From Candidatus Cloacimonadota bacterium (GTDB taxonomy: Bacteria; Cloacimonadota; Cloacimonadia; Cloacimonadales; Cloacimonadaceae): 6,235 nucleotides of DNA. The notes below the pieces were generated by a model that made no database searches, was not told the DNA's origin, and was given only the letters and a program-made list of their open reading frames with translations. Positions 1-6,235 of this stretch are shown here, in pieces; the first letter of the stretch is position 1, and each line of letters opens with the position of its first letter. Location: positions 1 through 6,235 of the forward strand of contig JAGOGT010000073.1 in assembly GCA_017996595.1 (NCBI GenBank), read 5' to 3'. Position numbers and translations under genes: made by a program.

Positions 1-755
1 AGGCGTATCTGGATGTAACGAAAAATAAGCAGAATATCGAGGACCCACTGGAGATCGCACGGCGCATCAAGGCCGAGATCTTGGATAAGACCCAGTTAAC
101 ATGCTCCGCGGGTGTGTCTTATAATAAATTTCTGGCCAAGATCGGTAGCGATTTGGATAAACCTGATGGCCTGGTGCATATTCCCCCGGAACGTGCTGAG
201 GAAGTGCTTTTCGAGCTCCCCATCCGCAAGTTTCATGGTATCGGTAAGGTTACCGCCGCAAAGATGCAAAAGCTGGGGATTATGAACGGCCATGACCTTT
301 ACCAATGGGAACTTAAAGACCTGGTGAAGATCTTTGGAAAGATAGGATATTTCTACTATCAGGTGGTGAGGGGCATAGATAATCGCGATCTGATTACGGA
401 ATCGGAACCGAAATCCATTAGCTGCGAAACCACTTTCGACAGCGATATCGGTAATCTGGAAGAACTTTTGGATATAATGAACAAGCTGGCAAACCGCCTC
501 GCAGAACGCATCAGCCGTAAGCAGATTTCGGCACAGAGCTTTGTGCTAAAGATAAAATACGACAATTTTGAGAATGTAACCCGCAGCTGCACCCTGCGCG
601 ACACGAGCTATGACTCCGCCACCCTGTATAAATACGGAGAACTGATGCTTATTGCTAATTGGGACAGCGCGCTGAAGATAAGGCTGCTAGGCATGGGAGT
701 GAACAAACTGGAACCAGGGGGAGATTGCGAGCAGTTAACCCTTCCGCTGGAATGA
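1..755 (+). CDS. dinB: DNA polymerase IV (Y-family translesion polymerase), 5'-truncated by window edge
   Basis: Error-prone Y-family polymerase that copies damaged DNA. The open frame enters at the left edge: the first full codon is at position 3, and 250 residues are visible of a family that usually has about 350-400, so the N-terminal palm and fingers lie outside. The visible part opens with AYLDVT, which in DinB directly follows the catalytic Asp-Glu pair; bases 1-2 (ag) fit the end of a GAG Glu codon. Next come the palm motif CSAGVSYNKFLAKIGSDLDK (about residues 34-53), a thumb helix-hairpin-helix around FHGIGKVTAAKMQKLGI (about 77-93), and the little-finger entry KSISCETTF (137-145). 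The C-terminus QLTLPLE fits a beta-clamp-binding peptide. A TTG at 81 is internal, not the start. The gene converges on the transporter gene, and a hairpin element starts 30 nt after its stop. ImuB or UmuC is less likely given the DinB-like motifs. Confidence 0.95.
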   Translation, partial: AYLDVTKNKQNIEDPLEIARRIKAEILDKTQLTCSAGVSYNKFLAKIGSDLDKPDGLVHIPPERAEEVLFELPIRKFHGIGKVTAAKMQKLGIMNGHDLYQWELKDLVKIFGKIGYFYYQVVRGIDNRDLITESEPKSISCETTFDSDIGNLEELLDIMNKLANRLAERISRKQISAQSFVLKIKYDNFENVTRSCTLRDTSYDSATLYKYGELMLIANWDSALKIRLLGMGVNKLEPGGDCEQLTLPLE

Positions 756-785
756 AGATAGTAACAATAAAGCAAGCTGAAGGAA

Positions 786-850
786 TGGAGTTCAAGCGGC
801 TTGGGTATTTTTAATATATTTTTATAACTTACTTAGCCGCTTGGACTTCA
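786..850 (+). repeat. 65-nt hairpin element, copy 1 (downstream of dinB)
   Basis: An imperfect inverted repeat with arms 786-801 and 835-850 (16 bp) and a 33-nt AT-rich loop; one further A-T pair (785/851) extends it. The left arm begins TGGAGTTCAA and the right arm ends TTGGACTTCA. Read as + strand RNA every arm position pairs, with two G-U wobbles (788/848 and 792/844). On the opposite strand these become A-C mismatches, so the structure favours the dinB transcript. There is no U-run after the right arm, so it is not a classical intrinsic terminator. It could be a 3'-UTR RNA element, a processing or termination signal, or a small non-autonomous mobile or REP-like repeat. A matching copy in opposite orientation lies at 869-933. 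Confidence 0.8.
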
Positions 851-868
851 TGCCGATCTGATGTTGTT

Positions 869-933
869 TGAAGTCCAAAGCGCTATCAAACATAGAGATA
901 AGCGTATAATATGTCTTAGCGCTTTGAACTCCA
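869..933 (-). repeat. 65-nt hairpin element, copy 2 (downstream of transporter gene)
   Basis: Same architecture as the copy at 786-850 but read on the - strand: arms 933-918 and 884-869, 33-nt loop, 16-bp stem extended inward by one A-T pair (885/917) and outward by another (868/934). The outer ten bases of each arm are identical to copy 1, including both G-U wobble positions. The inner six bases differ as GCGGCT versus AGCGCT, with the opposite arm changed to match (AGCCGC versus AGCGCT). The loop contains a further 5-bp stem (890-894 with 910-914). The wobbles are G-U only on the - strand, the sense of the transporter transcript, and the element begins one base after that gene's stop codon. 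No U-tract follows. Confidence 0.8.
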
Positions 934-934
934 A

Positions 935-1849
935 TCAGCTCTTACGCTTGATTGAAAAGGAAATCCCTTTTTGGATAAGATTGCTGGCTACTATCAAAAG
1001 CAGACCGATCACCGTGGCAGGGTGGATGCTTTCGTGCAAAACAGTGGCAATAAAGAGCAGGGACAGAAAGGGAGTGAGAAAGATCAGATTGGAAACTGTG
1101 GCAGTGCTATGCGTCTTTTCCAAGGCTTTATACCAAAGCAGGAAGGTGAGCCCCATCTCAAAAATACCCACATACAGTGCGCCCAGAATGCCATAGAGAG
1201 GCTTTGCCCCCGGTAGAAATAAGGGTAAACCGCTGATGAGGGCAAAAAGGCCCACCGCTAGAGCCCCCACCAGAAAATTATAAAACAGCTTGGGAACGGC
1301 ATCACGTTTATCTTTTAGCGATACAATCCAATAGAAAGCCCAAACCAGGGAACTGAAAAGCGCCAGAAACGAAGCCAGCTTATCATCGAAGCGCAATATG
1401 GCAAGGTTGCCCCTGGTGCTGATGATTATCACTCCCATAAGGCTTACTAGCAGCGCTGTGATATCGATGAGGCGAAATCTTTCTTTTAGCAGGGGGATGC
1501 TGAAAAGGGCCAGAACTATTGCCCAGGTGTAGTTTAATGCCTGCGCTTCCTGAGCCCGCAGCCGCGAATAGGCTACAAAAAGAATCAGATAATAGGCAAA
1601 GGGATTAAGCATTCCCGCCACCAGAGACCGCCGCAGATTGCCACAAATCTCCTTAAAGCCGCCATGCATGCCCTCGGTGCGCAGCTTCACGATGCCCAGA
1701 AAAACCGCCGCTGTAAACGCGGAAATAAGCAGCAAACCCAAGGGTGTGAGCTGGATAAGACTAAGCTTGAAAGCGGTACTGATGGTGCTCCACGCCAGGA
1801 TGCTAAGCCCGGCGTAGAAATAGGCACTTTGTTGGCTCTTCAGTTTCAT
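935..1849 (-). CDS. DMT superfamily (EamA-type) inner-membrane transporter
   Basis: A 304-residue polytopic protein of the usual EamA/DMT length. About ten hydrophobic segments are visible, near residues 9-29, 35-55, 74-95, 101-120, 128-145, 157-177, 188-210, 216-238, 248-270 and 276-294, forming two five-helix EamA halves. Family-like signatures are LNYTWAIVLALFSIPLLKER, which closes the first half, and LIFLTPFLSLLF with GLLLIVASNLIQ in the second. The C-terminus is basic (KRKS), as expected for a cytoplasmic tail. Members move metabolites, amino acids or other small solutes; the substrate cannot be inferred here. The ATG at 1849 has only a weak purine-rich site (AAAG) ahead of it, and the next Met is at residue 61, inside the domain, so this start is kept. 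It lies 68 bp downstream of the lipoprotein gene on the same strand, with a strong hairpin between them, and converges with dinB. Confidence 0.9.
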   Translation of the reverse strand: MKLKSQQSAYFYAGLSILAWSTISTAFKLSLIQLTPLGLLLISAFTAAVFLGIVKLRTEGMHGGFKEICGNLRRSLVAGMLNPFAYYLILFVAYSRLRAQEAQALNYTWAIVLALFSIPLLKERFRLIDITALLVSLMGVIIISTRGNLAILRFDDKLASFLALFSSLVWAFYWIVSLKDKRDAVPKLFYNFLVGALAVGLFALISGLPLFLPGAKPLYGILGALYVGIFEMGLTFLLWYKALEKTHSTATVSNLIFLTPFLSLLFIATVLHESIHPATVIGLLLIVASNLIQKGISFSIKRKS

Positions 1850-1861
1850 CGTTCTTTAAAT

Positions 1862-1896
1862 GCAAACACCCTGCCATAAACGAACAGGGTGTTTGC
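1862..1896 (-). terminator. Perfect 12-bp hairpin between lipoprotein and transporter genes; possible weak terminator or leader structure
   Basis: Arms 1862-1873 (GCAAACACCCTG) and 1885-1896 (CAGGGTGTTTGC) are perfectly complementary, with an 11-nt loop. The hairpin begins 21 nt after the lipoprotein stop and ends 12 nt before the transporter ATG. On the - strand it is followed only by ATTTAAAG, not a proper U-run, so strong intrinsic termination is uncertain. It could instead attenuate read-through, protect the upstream mRNA 3' end, or affect translation of the transporter. Its sequence is unrelated to the 65-nt elements between the convergent genes. Confidence 0.5.
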
Positions 1897-1917
1897 GATA
1901 CATTATCTTGATGCCGG

Positions 1918-3003
1918 TCAGGGCATGGTTTTCAGGATGTTGGTGAATCTATCTTCCAAAGACTTGTTTTGGGTTTTTTGGGCTGCGAGGATAAGGAAGC
2001 GCACTGCGTAGTCGTTAGTATTATCCCAATTGTACCATTTTTCGGCGTATTTAATCATCTGGGGATAATTCTCTTTTTCCAGAAATAGACCCACGATCAC
2101 GCTGTAGTCGTCTTCCTTGTTACGGCGATCGATCAGCTCTTCGAGGTATTTGATGGCATTGTCTTTGTCGTTCATTTTCAAGGCGATGTTCTTGGCGTTA
2201 TCGAGCAAGTCAACATTGCCAGGTTCAATTTCCAAAGCGGTGGTAGTGGCTTCCATGGCCTTGGGATAATTTCCCAATTCGTAGTAGGAGGCGGAGATGT
2301 TCATGTAGTTATCCATATCGCGAGGGATTTGGAGCTTGGCTCTTTCAAAATATTTCACGGCTTCGGTGTAATTCTGCTTGTTGTAATAGAAGGCACCCAT
2401 TTCTTGAAGGTAGATCAGCCTGTCGGGATCGTCTTTCAGCAGGCTAAGCAGAATCTGCTCGGCTTTTGCATCGTCCTTAAGGTCTTTCAAATAAATGTTT
2501 TTAAGCTGGATCATGGGTTCAGGGCGGCTGGGTTCAAGCTTGCTAACCATTTCAAAGATGTCCATGGCGGCTTTGGTATTACCCGCAGCCATTTCCGCCT
2601 CAGCGCTCTTGTAAAGCCGGGTCCAACTGCTTTCTTTGCGTTTTTTCATATCGCGCAGATCGATGCGTTCTTCGTCGGTAATCTCTACGTAGCCTTCATA
2701 AACCTTGATGGCCCTGGCGTAATAATCAAAGGCCAGGCTGTTGAATTCCACGGATCTTTCCTTGTAGATATCGCCTTTATGGAGGTTGATATCTCCCATG
2801 CGGCGCAAGCCCAAAGCATGCTCAGGATTGTCTTCCAATACCTTAACGTAGTAACTTTCGGCTTTTTCCACATTTTGCTGCTGATAATACACATTGGCAG
2901 TTTTGAGATTTACGTTCCCCTGAGGGCTAAGTTTCTGTCTGGCGCTGGAACAACCGGCCAAGACGATGATCAGTGCTATGGCAATGATAAACAGCTTTTT
3001 CAT
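1918..3003 (-). CDS. TPR-repeat lipoprotein
   Basis: A 361-residue protein from the ATG at 3003. It starts MKK, followed by a hydrophobic stretch and a lipobox LAGC, with the acylated Cys at residue 18. Ser-Ser follows the Cys, which by the E. coli Lol rule would not retain it in the inner membrane, though that rule may not hold here. The mature part is mostly TPR-like helix pairs, roughly at residues 32-61, 128-160, 163-195, 197-229, 231-263 and 265-294, for example AFYYNKQNYTEAVKYFERAK and SYYELGNYPKAMEATTTALE. A more charged insertion lies around 80-125. A GTG at 3012 in the same frame would overlap the SD site and lengthen the signal peptide by three residues, so it is rejected. The repeats suggest a scaffold for envelope protein-protein contacts. 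The specific partner is unknown, and I do not recognise a named gene. Confidence 0.9.
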   Translation of the reverse strand: MKKLFIIAIALIIVLAGCSSARQKLSPQGNVNLKTANVYYQQQNVEKAESYYVKVLEDNPEHALGLRRMGDINLHKGDIYKERSVEFNSLAFDYYARAIKVYEGYVEITDEERIDLRDMKKRKESSWTRLYKSAEAEMAAGNTKAAMDIFEMVSKLEPSRPEPMIQLKNIYLKDLKDDAKAEQILLSLLKDDPDRLIYLQEMGAFYYNKQNYTEAVKYFERAKLQIPRDMDNYMNISASYYELGNYPKAMEATTTALEIEPGNVDLLDNAKNIALKMNDKDNAIKYLEELIDRRNKEDDYSVIVGLFLEKENYPQMIKYAEKWYNWDNTNDYAVRFLILAAQKTQNKSLEDRFTNILKTMP

Positions 3004-3011
3004 GTATTTCA

Positions 3012-3015
3012 CTCC
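3012..3015 (-). promoter_or_regulatory. Ribosome binding site (GGAG) that fixes the lipoprotein start
   Basis: On the - strand GGAG (3015-3012) is followed by 8 nt and then the ATG at 3003-3001. This good SD spacing supports ATG 3003 over the in-frame GTG at 3012-3010, whose first base is the last G of the motif. Confidence 0.75.
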
Positions 3016-3037
3016 AAACCATAATTCGTTTTTTTAC

Positions 3038-3066
3038 ATTTTATTTAGGGCTTGGATATCAGTCAA
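3038..3066 (-). promoter_or_regulatory. Candidate sigma70-type promoter for the lipoprotein gene
   Basis: On the - strand a -35 box TTGACT (3066-3061; 5 of 6 to TTGACA) is followed by exactly 17 bp and a -10 box TAAAAT (3043-3038; 5 of 6 to TATAAT). Transcription would start near 3031, leaving a leader of about 28 nt that carries the GGAG ribosome site. The -35 box overlaps the last codons and stop of the upstream cyclase-like gene. This suggests the lipoprotein, and perhaps the transporter, can be expressed independently of that gene. The call rests on motif match and spacing only. Confidence 0.55.
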
Positions 3067-6000
3067 GGTTTTTTCGCGATGAGTAATTCACGAGCGTGGA
3101 AATCTCGGCGATAAGGCTGTTACTTTTTTGCAGCAATAAGGTGGCCTGACAGCGCGTGAAAAGCTCACGGGCAACCTGCACTTGAGCCAGGGCTCTTTTA
3201 TAATATCCCCGCTCTTTATTTACCAGAGCAAGATTATAGCGGGAACGGCCAGCGCCGTCCCAATCCTGCAATTTACTGCACATCTTGAATTGCATGTAGT
3301 AGTATTTACGCGCCTCTGGATAGTTTTTCTTTTGCAAAGCGCAATTGCCCAGGTTTCCCCAGGTATGCCCCATGCCTTCACGATCGTTTATCTGAATCTG
3401 GAGTTCGAGATTTGCCAGGTAGGTTTCCTCGGCCCGGGCATAATTACCCTGAGTGAAGTAACAATCTCCGATCGCATCATTACAAAAGGAGATACCGGTA
3501 TAGTCGTTGATCCGTTTCGCTATTTCCAGGGACTCGATGAAGAAAGGCAGAGCTTCCTCATATTTCCCTTGCACAAGCTGTATCTCCCCCATATCGAAGA
3601 TCAGAATCGATTCCTGCATCAGGTTACCCATCTTTTTGGCGAGAAGCATGGCTTTATTATAGCATTCCTGAGCCTCATCATAGCGCATTTCGCTTTTCAG
3701 GGATACGCCCAGATTCAGCATAACCTTGGAGTAGCCATTGCGATCGCCGGTTTGCTCGGCAACTTTCAGCGCTTCTTGATAAAGTTCCCAGGCTTCTGTC
3801 TTTTTGCCCATCCGGTAGCACGCTCCGCCCATGCCGTTGAGGGCTATTCGCAATCCCAATCCGTCGGCTTGAGAAGTGGCCAATTCCCTTTTTTTGGCAT
3901 AGTATTCATAGGCAAGGCGGTAATCGCCCTGATTGATGTAAGCTTGGCCGATCACGCCTGCCAGGCGGTTTTGTAAGGCAGGGCTGTTTTGCATCTTGGG
4001 ATAAGCAGCCAGAGCTTCCTTAATAAACTCCCGGTTCTGATTCGCATAGAGCATCGACTCCAGGTAATACACATAAACCAGGGACTTGAAATACTGATTC
4101 TGCATGGTGGGAAGCTTGTCCTTCAGGAAATCTTGCAGGCTCTGATAAGCCGCGGTGTTATTCAGATACACAGTATTCAGGTAGATGGCATATTCGGACT
4201 GCGAATCCTGTAGCTTTGGCAGTGAATCCAGAATCTCTTTGGCTTCGGCATTATTAGCCTGCATCAGGCTTAGCTCCGCCAGCTTCATCCGTGCGGAGAT
4301 TACCTCATCGTGATTATCCTCCCAGTTCTGCAAAATCTGATAATATCTGCGGCTGCTATCCCAGGCGCCAGCATTGAAGAAACGGATCGCGGCTATCCTG
4401 CTCCAGTGTACGAGGGGTTCCCTTTCCTCCGCTTGTAAATAGTGATACACGATTTGCTCCAAAAGCTCATCTTCTTCAGTCCCCGTCATTGCCAGGCTGG
4501 CAGCGATTTGACGGTGGTAATCCTTCTTCTCACCAAGCAGAATGCTGCGATAGATGCTATCGCGCAATAGGGAATTGCTGAAGCTGAAGCGGGGCTCCTT
4601 GCCACTTACCACCAGTTCCAGATATAGCTCCTGGCGCAGCGAGGCAATCGTTTCCTGCATGGGAAATTGTGCCTTGATGCCAAAGGCCTTTTGCAGATCG
4701 GCAATGGAAAAGGGGCTTCCATATACTGCCGCGTAGCGCAATAAGCTCTGCGAATCGGCATCGAGGGCTTCATAATTGGCCATCAGCATATTTTCCAGAT
4801 TGGTGGAGATGATGCCCTTGGCTTGCAGGTCGATAATGGTGTTGTCGCTTATCAAATCTGAGCTGGTGTCATATTTGGACTTGATCTGCTCCACCATTCC
4901 AACCAGAAACTGGGGATTGCCGGAGCTGATTTCATGGAGCAGGATTTTGGCCTTTTGGGTGATGAGCGGTAGGGTGTGGCCTAGCAAATTCTGGCTTTGC
5001 TCCAAAGTGAGTTCTTGCAGCTCCAGACCCATGAGAGGGAAGCCTTCACCCACAGTAAAACCGCTATCCTCTATCGATACCGCAATTTTCTTACCCTCCG
5101 CCAGAAAGCGCAGGGCTATCTGAATCAGGATGCTTTGAGATTCTTTGTCATAAAGATCGTAGTTATCCACCAAAAGGCTGTCATGATCATTCAGCAAGTA
5201 CATACACATGCCGGTAAGACATTCGGTAGCGATCACTGTCTCTTCCGGCTTGAGGCTCCCATCACCAGAGCCCGGAAACAAATAACGCATGATTATGCCT
5301 TCATTCCAATCCAGATGGTGCTTGGCTGCCAGCAGATTCAGGCGTTCAAATTCAGATATGTATGAACTGATGCCCAGAACTCTGCGGCCCAGGCTGAAGA
5401 AGAATTCCAAACGCAAATTCTGGCTGTGGCGATCCACCATGATGATCTCAGGATTCTTTCCCTGCTGCTGCAAGCGATGCCAAAGCTGCCAGATCAGGAA
5501 CGATTTCCCAGAGCCCTTGCCACCTGTGATCTTTAGCATCACAGCTGTTTCTGCGCCGGTGAAGCTTTGCACCACTTCCATCTGAGCAGAGCTGAGCACC
5601 AAAGGTAGATCACGGAATTTCTCGTTGTAAAAAGCCCAGTGCTCGGGCAGCTCACTTTCCAGTAGGTGAATCTGAATCGGTTCCTTGATCCCCTTTACAT
5701 TCGCGCATTGCACAAAGCGGGTCTTAAATCGCGATGCTATGGCCGGCAAGATATCGGCACTGAGGGCAATCTGACCCCATTCCGCTTGACTCATCAGCCT
5801 GGCCGCGATATTCACCGCATTGCCTATGATGCCGTATTCATAGCTAAGGGAAGAACCTATTACCCCGCAATAGATATTGCTGGAAGTGATCCCGATTCTG
5901 CATTGAACCTTCGAGAATGGATTTTGGGTGATTCGCAGGGCACAGAGAAAGGCGCGCTCCACATCGTCGGGATGCACGCTGGGAACCCCAAACAGCACCA

Positions 6001-6235
6001 GCAGTAAATAACCCTTATCCGTATAATCAATCTTATTGATCACCCCCCCGAACTCATACACCCATTTCTGCACCAGCATATAGAATTCATGATAGTCCTC
6101 AATGGGAATCATCTCTCCCTTTAGAGGCATGATCTTTATGAAGATCACCGTGGCGTTGCGCAATTCTGCCGGAGTATCTTCTTTAAGAAGTTTATTTACC
6201 ACCGCTTTAGGCAAAAACATCTCCGGCCCCACCAC
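3059..6235 (-). CDS. Large soluble-adenylyl-cyclase-like protein: class III cyclase (C2-type) domain, STAND-like P-loop ATPase, TPR array; 5' end probably beyond window
   Basis: At least 1058 residues, numbered from the codon at the right edge. Residues about 25-195 form a class III nucleotide cyclase fold: VIFIKI, DKGYLLLVLFG, then YGIIGNAVNIAARL, which keeps the Asn142/Arg146 pair of the catalytic motif. The usual metal-binding Asp of the first strand is Lys34, and the adenine-contacting position is Gly135. The DKG variant recalls the C2 half of ADCY10-type soluble cyclases, which needs a C1 partner domain; that would lie upstream, outside the window. Next is a P-loop ATPase with Walker A GGKGSGKS (238-245) and a Walker B-like SLLVDNYD (353-360). 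A winged-helix-like stretch follows (about 490-560, SLLRYAAVYGSPFS). The C-terminal part has about seven TPRs of roughly 40-residue period (about 753-1031). No signal peptide, membrane segment or HTH was seen, so it is probably a cytosolic signalling protein. A start at ATG 6220 is possible but has no well-spaced SD. Confidence 0.88.
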   Translation of the reverse strand: MVGPEMFLPKAVVNKLLKEDTPAELRNATVIFIKIMPLKGEMIPIEDYHEFYMLVQKWVYEFGGVINKIDYTDKGYLLLVLFGVPSVHPDDVERAFLCALRITQNPFSKVQCRIGITSSNIYCGVIGSSLSYEYGIIGNAVNIAARLMSQAEWGQIALSADILPAIASRFKTRFVQCANVKGIKEPIQIHLLESELPEHWAFYNEKFRDLPLVLSSAQMEVVQSFTGAETAVMLKITGGKGSGKSFLIWQLWHRLQQQGKNPEIIMVDRHSQNLRLEFFFSLGRRVLGISSYISEFERLNLLAAKHHLDWNEGIIMRYLFPGSGDGSLKPEETVIATECLTGMCMYLLNDHDSLLVDNYDLYDKESQSILIQIALRFLAEGKKIAVSIEDSGFTVGEGFPLMGLELQELTLEQSQNLLGHTLPLITQKAKILLHEISSGNPQFLVGMVEQIKSKYDTSSDLISDNTIIDLQAKGIISTNLENMLMANYEALDADSQSLLRYAAVYGSPFSIADLQKAFGIKAQFPMQETIASLRQELYLELVVSGKEPRFSFSNSLLRDSIYRSILLGEKKDYHRQIAASLAMTGTEEDELLEQIVYHYLQAEEREPLVHWSRIAAIRFFNAGAWDSSRRYYQILQNWEDNHDEVISARMKLAELSLMQANNAEAKEILDSLPKLQDSQSEYAIYLNTVYLNNTAAYQSLQDFLKDKLPTMQNQYFKSLVYVYYLESMLYANQNREFIKEALAAYPKMQNSPALQNRLAGVIGQAYINQGDYRLAYEYYAKKRELATSQADGLGLRIALNGMGGACYRMGKKTEAWELYQEALKVAEQTGDRNGYSKVMLNLGVSLKSEMRYDEAQECYNKAMLLAKKMGNLMQESILIFDMGEIQLVQGKYEEALPFFIESLEIAKRINDYTGISFCNDAIGDCYFTQGNYARAEETYLANLELQIQINDREGMGHTWGNLGNCALQKKNYPEARKYYYMQFKMCSKLQDWDGAGRSRYNLALVNKERGYYKRALAQVQVARELFTRCQATLLLQKSNSLIAEISTLVNYSSRKNLD

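Larger units (their letters stand above)
786..933. repeat. Compound inverted repeat between convergent genes
   Basis: This fills most of the 179-bp interval between dinB and the transporter gene. The two 65-nt elements are mirror-placed around 859.5 and separated by 18 nt (851-868). Besides their local hairpins, the outermost arms pair perfectly over 10 bp (786-795 with 924-933), and so do the innermost arms (841-850 with 869-878). The block could therefore form either two separate hairpins or one nested structure or cruciform. No gene was found in it. A 9-codon ORF and an isolated TATAAT inside it are not convincing. Confidence 0.75.

Noticed and set aside
786..815. Nine-codon ORF starting ATGGAGTTC after AAGGA-like bases
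   Set aside because: The SD-like bases abut the ATG with no spacing, the peptide is tiny, and the bases are better explained as the stem of the repeated hairpin element.
905..910. Perfect TATAAT as a -10 box on the + strand
   Set aside because: It sits in the loop of the second hairpin element, has no -35-like hexamer 16-18 bp upstream, and would drive transcription antisense into the transporter gene.
786..933. Integron attC site or IS200/IS605-type end
   Set aside because: The size and imperfect palindromes recall attC, but no GTTRRRY/RYYYAAC core sites were found at the ends. No integrase or transposase gene is in the window.
3010..3012. GTG start for the TPR lipoprotein
   Set aside because: It overlaps the GGAG ribosome site. 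The ATG at 3003 has correct spacing and gives a typical MKK signal peptide.
2329..3024. 231-codon open frame on the + strand opposite the TPR lipoprotein gene
   Set aside because: It lies entirely antisense to a well-supported lipoprotein with lipobox and SD site, and its product has no recognisable domain order.
3182..3976. 264-codon open frame on the + strand opposite the TPR region of the large gene
   Set aside because: The opposite frame encodes clear TPR units throughout, and this translation looks like a by-product of that coding bias.

Overview
The window holds four protein genes. At the left edge is the 3' part of a Y-family DNA polymerase gene (dinB) on the + strand. Facing it on the - strand are three genes: a DMT/EamA-family membrane transporter, a TPR lipoprotein, and a very large cyclase-like/P-loop ATPase/TPR signalling protein that runs off the right edge. 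No rRNA, tRNA, CRISPR array or insertion sequence was seen. Base composition is roughly balanced. The lipoprotein signal peptide, SD-type ribosome site and sigma70-like promoter point to a bacterium, probably diderm. A Cloacimonadota-like or related environmental lineage is only a guess from the style of the proteins.

Layout. Bases 1-755 are dinB without its 5' end; it ends in a clamp-binding-like tail. Bases 756-934 separate the convergent dinB and transporter genes. They hold the most unusual feature of the window: two 65-nt hairpin elements in opposite orientation, exactly symmetric about position 859.5. Each lies sense-strand downstream of the gene that reads into it. The outer stem is identical in both, including two G-U pairs. 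The inner stem differs by three fully compensated base pairs, and loop length is equal but loop sequence is not. Bases 935-1849 (-) are the transporter. Bases 1850-1917 hold a perfect 12-bp hairpin. Bases 1918-3003 (-) are the TPR lipoprotein, whose start is best placed at 3003 because a GGAG site precedes it. Bases 3004-3058 hold its leader and the -10 box of a likely sigma70 promoter, whose -35 box overlaps the end of the upstream gene. Bases 3059-6235 (-) are the large protein.

How the genes relate. The large protein resembles soluble adenylyl cyclase (ADCY10-like) architecture: a C2-type class III cyclase domain lacking a metal aspartate, then a STAND-like P-loop ATPase, then about seven roughly 40-residue TPRs. 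A catalytic C1 domain would be expected upstream, outside the window. The lipoprotein follows after 55 bp and the transporter after a further 68 bp, all on the same strand, so partial co-transcription is possible. The internal promoter and the hairpin suggest the three are not one uniform unit. No functional link between signalling protein, lipoprotein and transporter can be shown from sequence alone.
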